Source of the DNA: Ruminococcus sp. CAG:488
Lineage (GTDB): Bacteria > Bacillota > Clostridia > Oscillospirales > Acutalibacteraceae
Direction: 5' to 3'
NCBI GenBank assembly: GCA_000434055.1
Contig: HF999610.1
Coordinates: 1 to 57,093, forward strand
DNA: 57,093 bases
The notes under the pieces are model-generated. The model worked only from the letters and a program-made list of their open reading frames with translations. It ran no database searches and was not told the origin of the DNA. Position 1 is the stretch's first letter, and the number at the start of each line of letters is the position of its first letter. This document shows positions 45,501 to 55,143 of this stretch, in pieces. The position numbers were made by a program, and so were the translations under genes.

Positions 45501-48500
45501 ACAAATACGGGTTTTGCATTGTATTCAACACTGATTACAGGTGCAATGTTATCAACAATTACTTCAACATTTTTGTAATTTCCTGTTGGTAAATCACCGA
45601 CATTTTTTACAAGATCAAAATTTGTTGACTGAGTAGCATTAGTTGCATAATCTGTAACAACGGCTTTTATTGTACCTCTGTATTGAGGATCAATGGTAAA
45701 TGTCTTACTTGCTTCAGTTTTCTTTTCTTCAAAGTTAACAGTTGACTTTGTGATTGCAGTATCAATCGAGTTACCTATTTCAAGCTCACCTGAAAACTCG
45801 ATCTTGGATACACCGGCAACCGCATCCTTTGCTGAAACGGTAACATCAACGCTTTCCTTAAAGAACAAACCAAGTGTAACATCATTTAAGAAAGCCTTTA
45901 CAGGGTTGCCGCTGTATGTGATCTCAATTACAGGGCCGTTTCTGTCAAGAGTAATCTCCTTGTTTGCCTCTGTTGCAACATTTGCAGCATAATCCTTTGA
46001 TTTAACATTGATTGAATAGTTATTCTCGCCGGTAAAGGTAACGGTTGCAACATAAACATTAGCGTTGTCTTTATCTCTGTTCCACTTACTTATAACATAA
46101 TTCTTACCCTCCTTATCCGCAGGAGAAACAGTAATAATGCTGTTTTCGGCATCAAAATTATGTTCTTCAATCTTTATGGTAGCAACTACCTTGTCTTCGG
46201 AGAAATAGTTTATAACGGTTGTATCGCTGACATACTTAGCTGTTTTATCAAATGTAATTTCCCGAATAACCGGCACTGTTCTGTCGATAGTGAAATCTTC
46301 TGCTTTAGGTTCTGCCTTATTGCCGCTCTTGTCTGTATAGCTGACAGAAACTGTATAATCTTTCTCATCGGCAAAGCTAAGCTGTGCTCGGTAAGTATCC
46401 TCAGAATCCGTTTTGCTCCAACCGTAATTATACGGATCTGTTTGTGTAACACTTCCGTCAACGGTGATCTCACCGTTCTTATAAACTACGGTTGATTTCT
46501 TTCCGTTTCCATCTTCACTTGTTACGGTAACAGCAACATCCTCGCTGAAGAAATTAGCTTCATTTATTGTGAACGAAGCAGTTATGTTGTCATTTGCAAA
46601 CTGCTCTGTGCCAACGCCCTTTTTCGTCTGAATATCGCCGATAGAGGTAATGTTTATATCACTGATTACGGGCGCCTTATTATCAACAACAAGTTCTACG
46701 TTTGTAAACTTGTCGCTCTCTATAATTTCCGTGAGATCTTTATAGCTTGTGCTATGCTGATTTGTTGCATAGTCGGTTGCTTCAGCGGTGATTGTACCTC
46801 TGAACTGAGGTTCAATTGAATATTTAACCTCATTCTGCTTTGTTCCTTCTGTCAATTCGTTTTTATATTCGGCAATGCGTTTATTGACCGATGAAACATT
46901 CTCTTCAAGATCACTGCTGATTCTGATATTTCTGAGGCCTGCAGTGTTGTCCGTAAAACTTACCGTCGCTACAACAGTATCCTTAAAGAACAGTCCGAGA
47001 GTTACTTCATTCAAGAAAGCTTTTACAGGATTGGTGTTATATGCAATTTTAATTTCCGGAGCAGTTCTGTCGACCGAAATTTTCTTTTCAGCCTTAGCTG
47101 CATTCTCGGCATAATCCTTGGTGTTAACACTGATTGTATAGTTATTCTCACCCGTAAATGTAACTGTTGCAGTATATACGTTGCTTTCGTCGGTATCCTT
47201 TACCCACTCGCTTATCGTATACATACCTTCAGCCTTCGATTCACCCAAAACAGTAATTACGCTTTTTTCGGAGTCAAAGTTATGCTCTTTAATTTTAATA
47301 GTTGCAACTACTTTGTCCTCCGAGAAATAACTGATTCCGGTTTTCTCGCTTGTATATCCTGCTGTTTTGTCAAAAACAATTTCACGGATAACGGGAACAG
47401 TCTTATCAACCGTAAATTTTACGGCCTTTCCGTCGGCAACATTGCCTGTCTTATCTGTATAGTTTACAGTAACGGTATAATCGCCATCCTGCTCAAATTT
47501 AAGTTCCGCTTTGTAACCTGTCCATTTATAACCGTACGGATCCTTTTCCCCTGCGCCAAGCAGATTTCCGTTCTCTTTAATTACACCGTTTTGGTATGTG
47601 GTAATCGTTTTATTTTCTTCAGAATCTACCTTTGTGACCTCAACCAAAACATCCTCGCTGAAGAAGTTTGTCTCATCAACTTCAAAGGTTGCAGTAACAT
47701 TGCTATTTGCGAACTGCTCTGTGCCGACTCCGCTCAACTTGCGAAGTTTTCCGTTAGTGTCAAGCTTAATATCACTGATAACAGGTTTAGTCGTATCAAC
47801 AACTACCTCAACATTGTCAAAGCTGCCGTCGGGTAATTCTCCTGCATTTTCAACAAGATCATCTCTTGTTGTCTCTGCTTCATTTTTGGCATAGTCGGTT
47901 ACAACGGCCTTAATCCTGCCTCTGTATTCCGGGTCTATAGAAAATGACTTGCTTACATCTTTTTCATTTTCATTAAATGAAACCGATGATTTTACAGCCT
48001 CGGATTCGCCCGAAAAATCAATAGTCAAAATACCTGCTACATTATCCGTTGCAGAAACAGTTACGTCAACTTTTTCTGCAAAGAACAAGCCGAGAGTCAA
48101 TTTGTTAAGAAATGCTTTTATGGGGTTTGTGCTGTATTTGATTGTAATTTTCGGAGCTGTTCTGTCAAGTACAAGTTTCTCACTTATTTCTGTTGAATGA
48201 TTCAGATCATCCGTCGGCTTAACATTGATAGTATACTTATCTTCAGCTGAAAACTTGACCGTTGCAATATATGTGTTTTTATCTCTACCGCTTACAGTCC
48301 ACTCGCTTACGGTATATCCCGTGTTTTCGGTGATTCCTGGTGCAACTGTAATCACACTGTTTTCGGGTGCAAAATTAAGTTCCTTAACAGTTACTGTTGC
48401 GGTAACGGTCTTTTCCGAAAAATACTTTCCGTTTCCAGAACCTGTATTCTTTTCAGTTTTGTCATATGAAACTGTAACAATTGGAGCAGTCGTGTCCGAA

Positions 48501-51500
48501 GAGAATTTATAAACTGCTTCTGCTTCATTACCTGCCTTATCCTTGGAACTAACGGTAATAATGTAGTTTCCGTCTTTCAAAATCGTTACTGATTTAGATA
48601 CAGAACTGCCGTTATCACCTGTTTCAAATGACTTTGAAATCTTAAAATCTTTTGTCGAATGTGCTTTTCCGTCAAAGTCGGTAATTGAAATTGATGTAGT
48701 CTTATCATTGAAATTATCTTCAACAACTTTAACCGTTATAGTTGGATTTGTGTTAAAATACTTAATTCCTTCAACAGAATTGTCGATAACCGGAGCCGAA
48801 TCAGGTTCAAAAGATATAGCCGGAGCCGTCTTATCGATAACTATACCATCCTCACTTGCATGCTCGCTTACATTGCCGGCAACATCCTCTGCAACAGCAA
48901 TAATGCCATCGGTATTTTTGTTAATTTTAAAAGATACGGTTTCCTTTATTTTTCCTGACGAAAACTCTTTTACGCAAGCATTTCCATCCTCATCTTGAAG
49001 CAATACCTTTGAATTTTCTACGACCTCATAAAGAGATATTTTCTTGATTCCTGAATTTGCTGTTTCTGTTTCGGATATTTTGTCATTTGCAGTAACCGAA
49101 ACCTCGACCGATTCCCTTGAGAAAATCCAATTGATAAACTTATTCCATAAGCCTTCTTTAATTTTTAAATCAACATTCGGAGCAGACTTATCAACCTTTA
49201 TACAATACTCAACCGCTTCACTTTCAAGTCCGTTTTCGCCTATAGCTTTGAACTTAATTGTTTGGTCAACATTTGAGTCAAACGGGCCAACCTCGGAAGA
49301 ATTAAGCTCCGTATATTCTCCGTCATTTATGCTGTAAAAGTACTTAACCTCGCCTCTGTTATCCTCGTTAACTGAAAGAACAATCTTAACGCTCTTGTTT
49401 GTCCAAACGCCGCTGTTGATATCATCGACAAAGAGGCCTGATTCGTCAGATGTCTTTGCGGCAACAGTAAGCACGGGAGCTTTTTTAAATATATTACCAA
49501 CGTAAATATCCTTTACAGTAGAATTACCCGATTTTGTAAGAACCTTTACTCTGTAATTTGCATTCTCTGTAACAACAGCTTTATAAACATTGTCATTTTC
49601 TGAGAATGAGAAAGCGGAATCTCCGTTTTCCGATTTGATTTCGACTTCTTTTTCATCCGCAGCGCCAAGGTTTTCAACTCTGTAAAGTATAATACTCTCC
49701 AAACCGCTGTTAATGTTTACAATGTCGCTTACCGACAATTCAACTTCCGTAGAAATTTTTTCGGTAGCAGTAAGATCAAATGCCGGAACGCCGGAATCTT
49801 TGACAACTGTCAAGGTGAGACTTTCCTCCCCGTCTGTGTCAAAAATGAATTTATATGTACCGTCCGGGCAAAGCTCTTCAAAATTATTTATCTTTTGGAA
49901 AATATTATTATCAAATACAAAACCTGTCTCGGAAGAATAATTTGCGATTGTGAATTTGTCAATCTCCAAATTATTATATGAAACAATTACGGAATTGATT
50001 TTTGTTTCATTTGAAGCCTTTGCAGTTAAAACAAAATCTTTTTTTACATAATAAATTCCGTCTTCCTTATCTGCCGTTACAGCGCTTCCGTTAGAATCAA
50101 CTGTCATATCCCAATCATTTTCAGCATTATTCACCTTGAAAACGATGTCCTTTTTCGCATTGTCAACTTCTATTGCAATCTTGCCTTCGTAGCTGTTTCC
50201 GACAATATCCTTGGCAATGGTATAAATATTATACTCACCATCCTCCAGGTTGGAGAATCTGAAATCAGTCGTGAAAGTTTTTCCGTCATTGCTCACGGAT
50301 CCGAAGCTTACATTGATTCCCTTAGTAAGATCTGTTTCTCCGGCAGGAAGAATCACACATTTAATTGCTTCACTGTCCGTCGTTGACAATCCGGAACAAT
50401 TATCGGTTACAGTCAATGTTGCAAAATACTTTGCAGAGTTTACATTGACAAGTCCGCCCGTGATAATATCAATAAAGCTGTCAATTGCATTTTCACGCTT
50501 TACAGAAAGTGAAACGGTCGGTGAAATTTTATCAACTTTTATTTCCTTTTTTGTTTCCTCACTGCGTATGCCTGCGTTGTTCTCAACATAGAATATATAT
50601 TCCGGCGCGCTTGTTGTATCCGTGTTTATTTTTATTTTATATTCATTGTTTTCATCGGGGGTAATCTCGTTCTCTACTCCGTTATTGGTATAGTAAACTT
50701 TTTTTACACCGGAGGAACCTACATTTGCCTTTACGGTTGCAACGACTTCCTTTGCCCAATCTTCAGTTGAAAGGGTTACTTCTGCAACCGGGACAATTTT
50801 GTCAATTTTTACCTCAAAAGGCTCTGTTTCTTTATGGTTTCCTTTTGCATCTGTAGCAATAAACACATATCTGCCGCTTTCTGTTGCAGTAAATGTGTTT
50901 CCTGTAAGTGTTGATTCCTGTCCGTCGTCCTTTTTAACTTTAACACTTGTAGCCAGTGTTCCGTCATCGTTTGGAACGCCGCCCGCTGTATTTAAGGTAA
51001 ACACTACGTCGTTTGATGTAAAACTACCAAAGTTGTACTCATTTTCGCCATCCCTTGCTGTTGCGGAAATTGAAATACCGTCAACCGCAACAACATTAAA
51101 CGCAGTCTCTGCCGCTGAGAAATGGCTGTCTTCCACCTTAACTGTGTATTTTTTTGTCTCACTTGTGCGGAGATCATCTATTTTCCACACATAGCTGCCA
51201 TTTTCTTCGGTTCTTGAAGCACCGTCTCCCATGTAGTATTCTATTCCGTCAAGATACACCTTGTTGCTGTCTCTGTTGGTTCTGACTTCAATAGAAAACG
51301 CTGCATTCTTAACAACATATTTCGGCGACGTAACACTGATTTCCGCATCGGGATTATTCTCAAACGATACCGATACCGACAATGGCTTTTCAACAAATAT
51401 ATCTTTTCTATTTTCCTTAACTGCCGAAACCTCATCGGATCCGTCAATTGTGAGCTTTGAAATATGCTTTCCTTCCGGAGCTGAAACCGAATAGTTACTA

Positions 51501-52282
51501 TTATTTAAAACATACTTTGAAGCATTCTTAGCCTCGATATCTCTCACTTCAACCCAGTGATAAACCTCGGCGTTTTTAAGAGCATTAAATATATCTGCGC
51601 ATTTAGTACTGTGGTTATAAATCTTTGCTCCGAGTACTGCCATAATTCCATTTGTTGTACCGGTTATTTCGGTATTTTCAGCAATGGTAATCTTATCATT
51701 CTTGCCGATTCTGAAAGCCTTATTTATCTTGAGACTCGGCGCAGTATCCTTATTATCGGATTCAATCACAATATCAGAACCTACGGAACCGTCAGATCCC
51801 GCGACCTCATTTGTTTTCACGGTAACTACTGTTCCGCTCTTTGCAACAACAGAAGGAGAAATTTCATTTTCCTCATAAGAGTACGTCTCATCATATCCAA
51901 AAATACACTGAGTACCCTTAATAAACAATCCTCCTGCAAAAATAATCGAGCCGACAGTATCGGTGCCGGTTTCCTCGTCATGCTGCTTTTGGGTAACAAT
52001 TTTTGAGGTTGGGTCTACTATTACAGCACCCTTAACCGTCAAATTAGCCTTAACGGTAACTGTGATATTCGCTGCAATACTCCATGCCTCATTTGCGTTG
52101 ATAACAGTATCCTTGTCAATTACAAGATTTTCAGAAACAATTTGAGTTATTTTAATTGTCTTCGGATCAGTACCGCTTTCGCCGGTTGCAAAAGAAAAAG
52201 GCATAACGGAAAATACAATAATCACCGAAATGATTATCGCAACTATCCGACTGAAAATCTTTTTGGCTGAACACTTCATCAT
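42566..52282 (-). CDS. Giant Ig-like repeat surface protein, 3238 residues
   Basis: A signal peptide (about 1-32, hydrophobic IVAIIISVIIVFSVM) is followed by a beta-solenoid-like region (about 40-250) and a very long run of Ig-like domains with recurring VDRTAP/VDKTVP boundaries and DNVAGI/DYATN motifs. A set of units near residues 1380-2130 is repeated almost exactly (see repeat feature). The C-terminus has one membrane helix (about 3200-3226) and a basic tail RRKS; no LPxTG is seen, so it is membrane- rather than sortase-anchored. A fibrous adhesin or wall-spanning stalk is likely. It overlaps the preceding gene's stop as ATGA and has AAAGGA before the ATG. Confidence 0.9.
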   Translation of the reverse strand: MMKCSAKKIFSRIVAIIISVIIVFSVMPFSFATGESGTDPKTIKITQIVSENLVIDKDTVINANEAWSIAANITVTVKANLTVKGAVIVDPTSKIVTQKQHDEETGTDTVGSIIFAGGLFIKGTQCIFGYDETYSYEENEISPSVVAKSGTVVTVKTNEVAGSDGSVGSDIVIESDNKDTAPSLKINKAFRIGKNDKITIAENTEITGTTNGIMAVLGAKIYNHSTKCADIFNALKNAEVYHWVEVRDIEAKNASKYVLNNSNYSVSAPEGKHISKLTIDGSDEVSAVKENRKDIFVEKPLSVSVSFENNPDAEISVTSPKYVVKNAAFSIEVRTNRDSNKVYLDGIEYYMGDGASRTEENGSYVWKIDDLRTSETKKYTVKVEDSHFSAAETAFNVVAVDGISISATARDGENEYNFGSFTSNDVVFTLNTAGGVPNDDGTLATSVKVKKDDGQESTLTGNTFTATESGRYVFIATDAKGNHKETEPFEVKIDKIVPVAEVTLSTEDWAKEVVATVKANVGSSGVKKVYYTNNGVENEITPDENNEYKIKINTDTTSAPEYIFYVENNAGIRSEETKKEIKVDKISPTVSLSVKRENAIDSFIDIITGGLVNVNSAKYFATLTVTDNCSGLSTTDSEAIKCVILPAGETDLTKGINVSFGSVSNDGKTFTTDFRFSNLEDGEYNIYTIAKDIVGNSYEGKIAIEVDNAKKDIVFKVNNAENDWDMTVDSNGSAVTADKEDGIYYVKKDFVLTAKASNETKINSVIVSYNNLEIDKFTIANYSSETGFVFDNNIFQKINNFEELCPDGTYKFIFDTDGEESLTLTVVKDSGVPAFDLTATEKISTEVELSVSDIVNINSGLESIILYRVENLGAADEKEVEIKSENGDSAFSFSENDNVYKAVVTENANYRVKVLTKSGNSTVKDIYVGNIFKKAPVLTVAAKTSDESGLFVDDINSGVWTNKSVKIVLSVNEDNRGEVKYFYSINDGEYTELNSSEVGPFDSNVDQTIKFKAIGENGLESEAVEYCIKVDKSAPNVDLKIKEGLWNKFINWIFSRESVEVSVTANDKISETETANSGIKKISLYEVVENSKVLLQDEDGNACVKEFSSGKIKETVSFKINKNTDGIIAVAEDVAGNVSEHASEDGIVIDKTAPAISFEPDSAPVIDNSVEGIKYFNTNPTITVKVVEDNFNDKTTSISITDFDGKAHSTKDFKISKSFETGDNGSSVSKSVTILKDGNYIITVSSKDKAGNEAEAVYKFSSDTTAPIVTVSYDKTEKNTGSGNGKYFSEKTVTATVTVKELNFAPENSVITVAPGITENTGYTVSEWTVSGRDKNTYIATVKFSAEDKYTINVKPTDDLNHSTEISEKLVLDRTAPKITIKYSTNPIKAFLNKLTLGLFFAEKVDVTVSATDNVAGILTIDFSGESEAVKSSVSFNENEKDVSKSFSIDPEYRGRIKAVVTDYAKNEAETTRDDLVENAGELPDGSFDNVEVVVDTTKPVISDIKLDTNGKLRKLSGVGTEQFANSNVTATFEVDETNFFSEDVLVEVTKVDSEENKTITTYQNGVIKENGNLLGAGEKDPYGYKWTGYKAELKFEQDGDYTVTVNYTDKTGNVADGKAVKFTVDKTVPVIREIVFDKTAGYTSEKTGISYFSEDKVVATIKIKEHNFDSEKSVITVLGESKAEGMYTISEWVKDTDESNVYTATVTFTGENNYTISVNTKDYAENAAKAEKKISVDRTAPEIKIAYNTNPVKAFLNEVTLGLFFKDTVVATVSFTDNTAGLRNIRISSDLEENVSSVNKRIAEYKNELTEGTKQNEVKYSIEPQFRGTITAEATDYATNQHSTSYKDLTEIIESDKFTNVELVVDNKAPVISDINITSIGDIQTKKGVGTEQFANDNITASFTINEANFFSEDVAVTVTSEDGNGKKSTVVYKNGEITVDGSVTQTDPYNYGWSKTDSEDTYRAQLSFADEKDYTVSVSYTDKSGNKAEPKAEDFTIDRTVPVIREITFDKTAKYVSDTTVINYFSEDKVVATIKIEEHNFDAENSIITVSPADKEGKNYVISKWNRDKDNANVYVATVTFTGENNYSINVKSKDYAANVATEANKEITLDRNGPVIEITYSGNPVKAFLNDVTLGLFFKESVDVTVSAKDAVAGVSKIEFSGELEIGNSIDTAITKSTVNFEEKKTEASKTFTIDPQYRGTIKAVVTDYATNATQSTNFDLVKNVGDLPTGNYKNVEVIVDNIAPVISVEYNAKPVFVSSETGIDYYNTEVTANVTVNEHNFNAKDSIITVNASDVNENELSEEMYVISEWKTSSENADIHVATVKFAKDANFTIGVTSKDYSGNEAQAYTKKVTVDTTAPILKVSDIKFSKTDTETTENNIDYESYQYFYNGEIAVTIDADDTTAGIKNIRFYAIDFTNNSEGEVKEITPSVASQAEKNGHMTYMFKMPANFKGNIYAQAEDYATNKSVGEAKDGYTKSKGLVVENLDMHNGIALTVENSIIPGRPANENGFYNADLPVKLCVSDKYAGINNISYTVGSADPVSVNLSGESDVTYEWSVDVVLNAVSNNNNNVPVVLSYVDNAGNPHETRTVFKVLYKMDITAPVIDISYDNNSVQNGRYFKAARKMTVSINELNFKASDVIFKMTKDGKPYNSLIPSVESWTNVGTEHRTTITFAQDGDYTFDISYTDLAGNKNKKVNYGDNAVPKSFTIDNVNPVISVSYDNRSARNGNYYSSGRIATITVHEHNFNPSASIVSVTAQTRKNGSSTALPNVSSWRKVGNDIYSATVNFSSDSFYTLDVAVKDLSGRAAQKFNKEEFIIDKTNPAVKISGVANKSANKAKDIRPIISVSDTNVNPADISIIVHGAKNGTVFLYEKGQLKKNATGDGDINFTNDSFSFKFDNILKDDIYTLSVVSTDYGGNQNKFVSVLNGRGAFVDLATNSMMFSVNRNGSTYMLSSNTKKVVDSYYVDAAPEIVVTEINADEISNYEIAVASGGNIKELSEGKDFRVEKYKPGERNTIGGETVWYENTYTIFKSYFKVDQRYDINLNSNDRATNDNSSIGRCKISFCLDTHKPSGVINVDGLNSHNSINAEEAVIRINVNDNNCDIEKCVIKVDNRQLSIVNENGVFVVYDGSTKVGKYDSYKNCFVLTINNVDNSLKSSKHKVEFLAVDKAGHKTEFEPFGFTLSTNFWILFYSNTPLFVGSIVGVVLIIAAIVIIIVMKRRKSDNVQEQF
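45950..48170. repeat. Long tandem units in the giant surface protein
   Basis: Two full units of about 1095 and 1125 bases (roughly 47075-48170 and 45950-47075) and part of a third start at VDRTAP-type boundaries and each contain KAFLNxxTLGLFF, a segment absent from most Ig-like domains. Each unit encodes about 365-375 residues, probably three domains. Divergence between copies shows they are not brand new, but recombination could change the copy number. Confidence 0.75.
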
Positions 52283-52746
52283 TTATCATCCTTTCCTTTG
52301 TTTTTATTTATATTTTTTGTTGCTCTGTAATTCAGACCATCAAAAATGCTGTGTAACGAAAAGCCCCATAAGGCTGCAAACATTCCGGCAATTTGCAAAA
52401 CTGTTTTATTGACTGATTCAATCGGGATTGAAACAATGACCATAATCAATCCAACTGCAAACAAGCAAAACGCAACAATGGATTCTTTGTTTTTAAAAAA
52501 CGTAATTATACCGGGAAGCTTTCCTTCAACTTTTATTTTTTCTTTTTTTCGTGTTTTTGACGCTAATATAACCGATGCGATTCCAAGAGCCAGTCCGCCC
52601 CAAAACATGGCAACAATTATGTAGCTCACAAATTTCTTTCCGTCAGTAACATCAAAGTTTTCCGACAGAGGGGTCAACAAAACCGCTCCGGAAAATAATG
52701 TAAAAGCAACAATTGAAAGAAAATTTAACTTTTTAAGCTTTTCCAA
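52279..52746 (-). CDS. Small membrane protein upstream of the giant surface protein
   Basis: 155 residues from a TTG at 52746 (no in-frame ATG nearby; AAGGG lies 11 bases before). Four membrane helices with a charged loop KTRKKEKIKVEGK between the second and third. It overlaps the giant gene by four bases (ATGA), so the two are translationally coupled, suggesting a helper for export or anchoring of that protein. I do not recognise the family. Confidence 0.6.
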   Translation of the reverse strand: MEKLKKLNFLSIVAFTLFSGAVLLTPLSENFDVTDGKKFVSYIIVAMFWGGLALGIASVILASKTRKKEKIKVEGKLPGIITFFKNKESIVAFCLFAVGLIMVIVSIPIESVNKTVLQIAGMFAALWGFSLHSIFDGLNYRATKNINKNKGKDDK

Positions 52747-52762
52747 TTTAATCTCATCCCTT

Positions 52763-53389
52763 TCAATAAATAATTTCCTGAGTGTTTATAAGTTTGATCT
52801 CTTGCAACAAGGAAATATCGACCGTGATAATGTCAATATCAGATAACTTCGCACCGTCCGCCGAAGAATCCGAATCTAATACAGTTGTTTGATCCTGACC
52901 GTTCAGAACCGTCGTCTCACCGGCACCCGGATTTAGCAGCGATGTTTCATTTGCTTCACTTCCCATAACGGAAGCTTCCGATGTATAGCCATTATCTTGA
53001 GAAAGTAAAGTTGTTTCAGAATTTTCTTCCTGTCCGTTTTCAAGTAATGTTGTTTCTTCATAGCCTGAATATAATTTCTGTGAAGCAATTTTTTCTGTTC
53101 CGACGCTTCCTCCGATAGCTGTTGCTCTGTTCTCAAGAATTCTGCCGGATGGTGATATTCTGTCGGTCAGTTTTCCGCGTTTTGAGTTAACCACACTTGG
53201 CTTATAAGCCTTATTCCCTGTTTTTTGATTTTGCGATCTGATATTCTCTATTTCTCTTTTCGCTGTGTGTCCCGTTAAGTCTCCTATAACCTTTACTATG
53301 TCTAAAACAAAGAACAAAACAACACTGAGCACAAAGAACAATCCGGATATAATAAAGCATATCAATGCCACTATCTCAAATGTACTCAT
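52763..53389 (-). CDS. Membrane protein with five ETT(L/V)L motifs, likely kinase target
   Basis: 208 residues: one N-terminal membrane helix (about 5-30), a basic part (about 40-100), then an acidic tail with five related motifs: ETTLL (112-116), ETTLL (125-129), ETSLL (148-152), ETTVL (158-162) and QTTVL (167-171). The tail is low in structure and should be cytoplasmic. The same ETTVL motif occurs twice next to an FHA domain in the protein at 23633. FHA domains bind phosphothreonine, and bacterial kinases phosphorylate similar ETT sites in GarA, so this may be a membrane docking platform. It lies directly after the kinase gene. No family is recognised. Confidence 0.65.
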   Translation of the reverse strand: MSTFEIVALICFIISGLFFVLSVVLFFVLDIVKVIGDLTGHTAKREIENIRSQNQKTGNKAYKPSVVNSKRGKLTDRISPSGRILENRATAIGGSVGTEKIASQKLYSGYEETTLLENGQEENSETTLLSQDNGYTSEASVMGSEANETSLLNPGAGETTVLNGQDQTTVLDSDSSADGAKLSDIDIITVDISLLQEIKLINTQEIIY

Positions 53390-53412
53390 AAATTCACCTC
53401 TTGACGATATGA

Positions 53413-55143
53413 TTACCTTTTATTTGCATACTCAAACTGTTTTCTTGCTTTTTTTACAGATTGCAAAACATCCTTAGAATCTTCCGAGTTTATACCCTCA
53501 AGATATTTTATCATCTCATCATAAGCTTTTATTACCTTGTCATAGCTGTATGAACTACCGAGACTTTTCTGCATTTCTTGATTGTTACTGTATAATATAT
53601 AGCTTCCGTATTTGCAAACAGTAATTTTAAATCGCTCGTCTATTGAATCGTCCTTTAAATCATCAACAAAATCACCGCTGAGATATTTCCAGCTTTTCTT
53701 GTAATCCTTACCTGCATTTATATCCGCAATGCTTGATCCGGCGGACTCCTGTGAATTGTTATTGTTCAAAAGATCTTCGCTGAAATCTCCCAAATTTAAT
53801 AGAATGTTTATTACTTCATCGGAATAGTTTATATCGTTCAAGAATTCTTTGTTGGATTTTTGCGCATACTCTTTTGTGTTACTGAACCATGTTCTTGCTC
53901 TTGTTGATCCGACTACAGAATCTGCATATTTGCCGTCATCACTGTAATAGCTGAAAATTGTAAGCCCTATGTTATAGCAGATCTCTGCTTTTTGTTCATT
54001 GCTCTTTATATCTTTTTTTATAAGAGGTTCAAGTGCATTTATTGTCTGCATTTCATTGGGAGAAATAATTCTATCTTTAGCATAAATCATTCTCAATTCA
54101 TCAAATGCATCAAACGAATCGGAGTATTCTGTTTTAATCGCATTTATCAGGTTTTCCTCTCTGACATCATCGTGATACGAGGTATTCTGGCCATTTTCAA
54201 GATAAGAAAAATATTCGTTTTTCTTTTGTTTACTTTCCAATGATAAGCACCCGAACGCTCCGATCAAGGCTGCAAGCATAACCGAAAACGATGAAATAAA
54301 CAGATTCAGTTTTTTCTTCTGCTTTTTTCGGTATCTGTCATCAATTTCTTCATAATGCTCAAGTGCGTACATCAACTCGGAACACGACTGATATCTATCT
54401 TCCGGATTTCGCTGAGTACATTTTATAATTATTCTCTCAAGTCCGCTTGAAAGTTGTGGATTGATTGATCTGATAGGCAATATCTCATACGGCGGCTCAC
54501 ACGGATTGCAACCCGTAACAAGATGATAAAGCGTTGCTCCGAGACAATAAATATCTGTTCTTGCATCGGTCTGTCCCATTCCGCCAAACTGCTCAGGTGC
54601 CGCATATCCGACCGTGCCGAGACATGTTGTATCGGCAAGATTTTTTTCTTTAAACTCTCTTGCCGTGCCAAAGTCGATCAAAGTAATATTTCCATCCGGC
54701 TTAAGCATAATATTTGCAGGCTTCATATCACGATAAATAATCGCTGGATTCCTTGTATGAAGATAATCCAACACATCGCAAAGCTGTTTTGCCCATTCGA
54801 TGACAAATTCCTGCGGTTGCGCTCCATATTCTTCAAGAGCCTGACTTAACGGATTACCTTCGATATAATCCATAACAATAAGGAACGTATCTTCATTCTC
54901 AATTACATCAACGATGCTCGGCAAATTCGGATGATCCAATCTTTTAAGCATTTCGGTTTCAACAATAAGTCCTTGTCGAACAACTTCAAAGTCTTTTACT
55001 CCGTCTTTACGCACCTCTTTGATTGCCCATGTTTTATTTGCTTTTTCGTTTATGGCCATGTATACGACGCTCATTCCGCCGTGACCGATTTCACTCAGCA
55101 CCCTATATTTACCGTCAACCAATGAGCCTATTTTAAGCATCAT
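53413..55143 (-). CDS. Receptor-like Ser/Thr protein kinase, single-pass
   Basis: 576 residues; ATG 55143 shares a base with the PP2C stop (TAATG), and a second ATG at 55140 has better spacing from GGAGG. Kinase domain about 13-265: IGHGGMSVVY, K42, catalytic YRDMKPAN (137-144; Tyr replaces the His of HRD), DFG (157-159) and APE (182-184). Residues 279-302 are a membrane helix, then an outside helical domain of about 270 residues with no PASTA repeats. It is probably a membrane sensor that phosphorylates ETT-type sites in the next gene's product. Confidence 0.9.
   Translation of the reverse strand: MMLKIGSLVDGKYRVLSEIGHGGMSVVYMAINEKANKTWAIKEVRKDGVKDFEVVRQGLIVETEMLKRLDHPNLPSIVDVIENEDTFLIVMDYIEGNPLSQALEEYGAQPQEFVIEWAKQLCDVLDYLHTRNPAIIYRDMKPANIMLKPDGNITLIDFGTAREFKEKNLADTTCLGTVGYAAPEQFGGMGQTDARTDIYCLGATLYHLVTGCNPCEPPYEILPIRSINPQLSSGLERIIIKCTQRNPEDRYQSCSELMYALEHYEEIDDRYRKKQKKKLNLFISSFSVMLAALIGAFGCLSLESKQKKNEYFSYLENGQNTSYHDDVREENLINAIKTEYSDSFDAFDELRMIYAKDRIISPNEMQTINALEPLIKKDIKSNEQKAEICYNIGLTIFSYYSDDGKYADSVVGSTRARTWFSNTKEYAQKSNKEFLNDINYSDEVINILLNLGDFSEDLLNNNNSQESAGSSIADINAGKDYKKSWKYLSGDFVDDLKDDSIDERFKITVCKYGSYILYSNNQEMQKSLGSSYSYDKVIKAYDEMIKYLEGINSEDSKDVLQSVKKARKQFEYANKR

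Noticed and set aside
45950..48170. Regular repeats as a CRISPR array
   Set aside because: Units are over 1 kb, in frame and code for Ig-like domains; there is no short repeat-spacer pattern.
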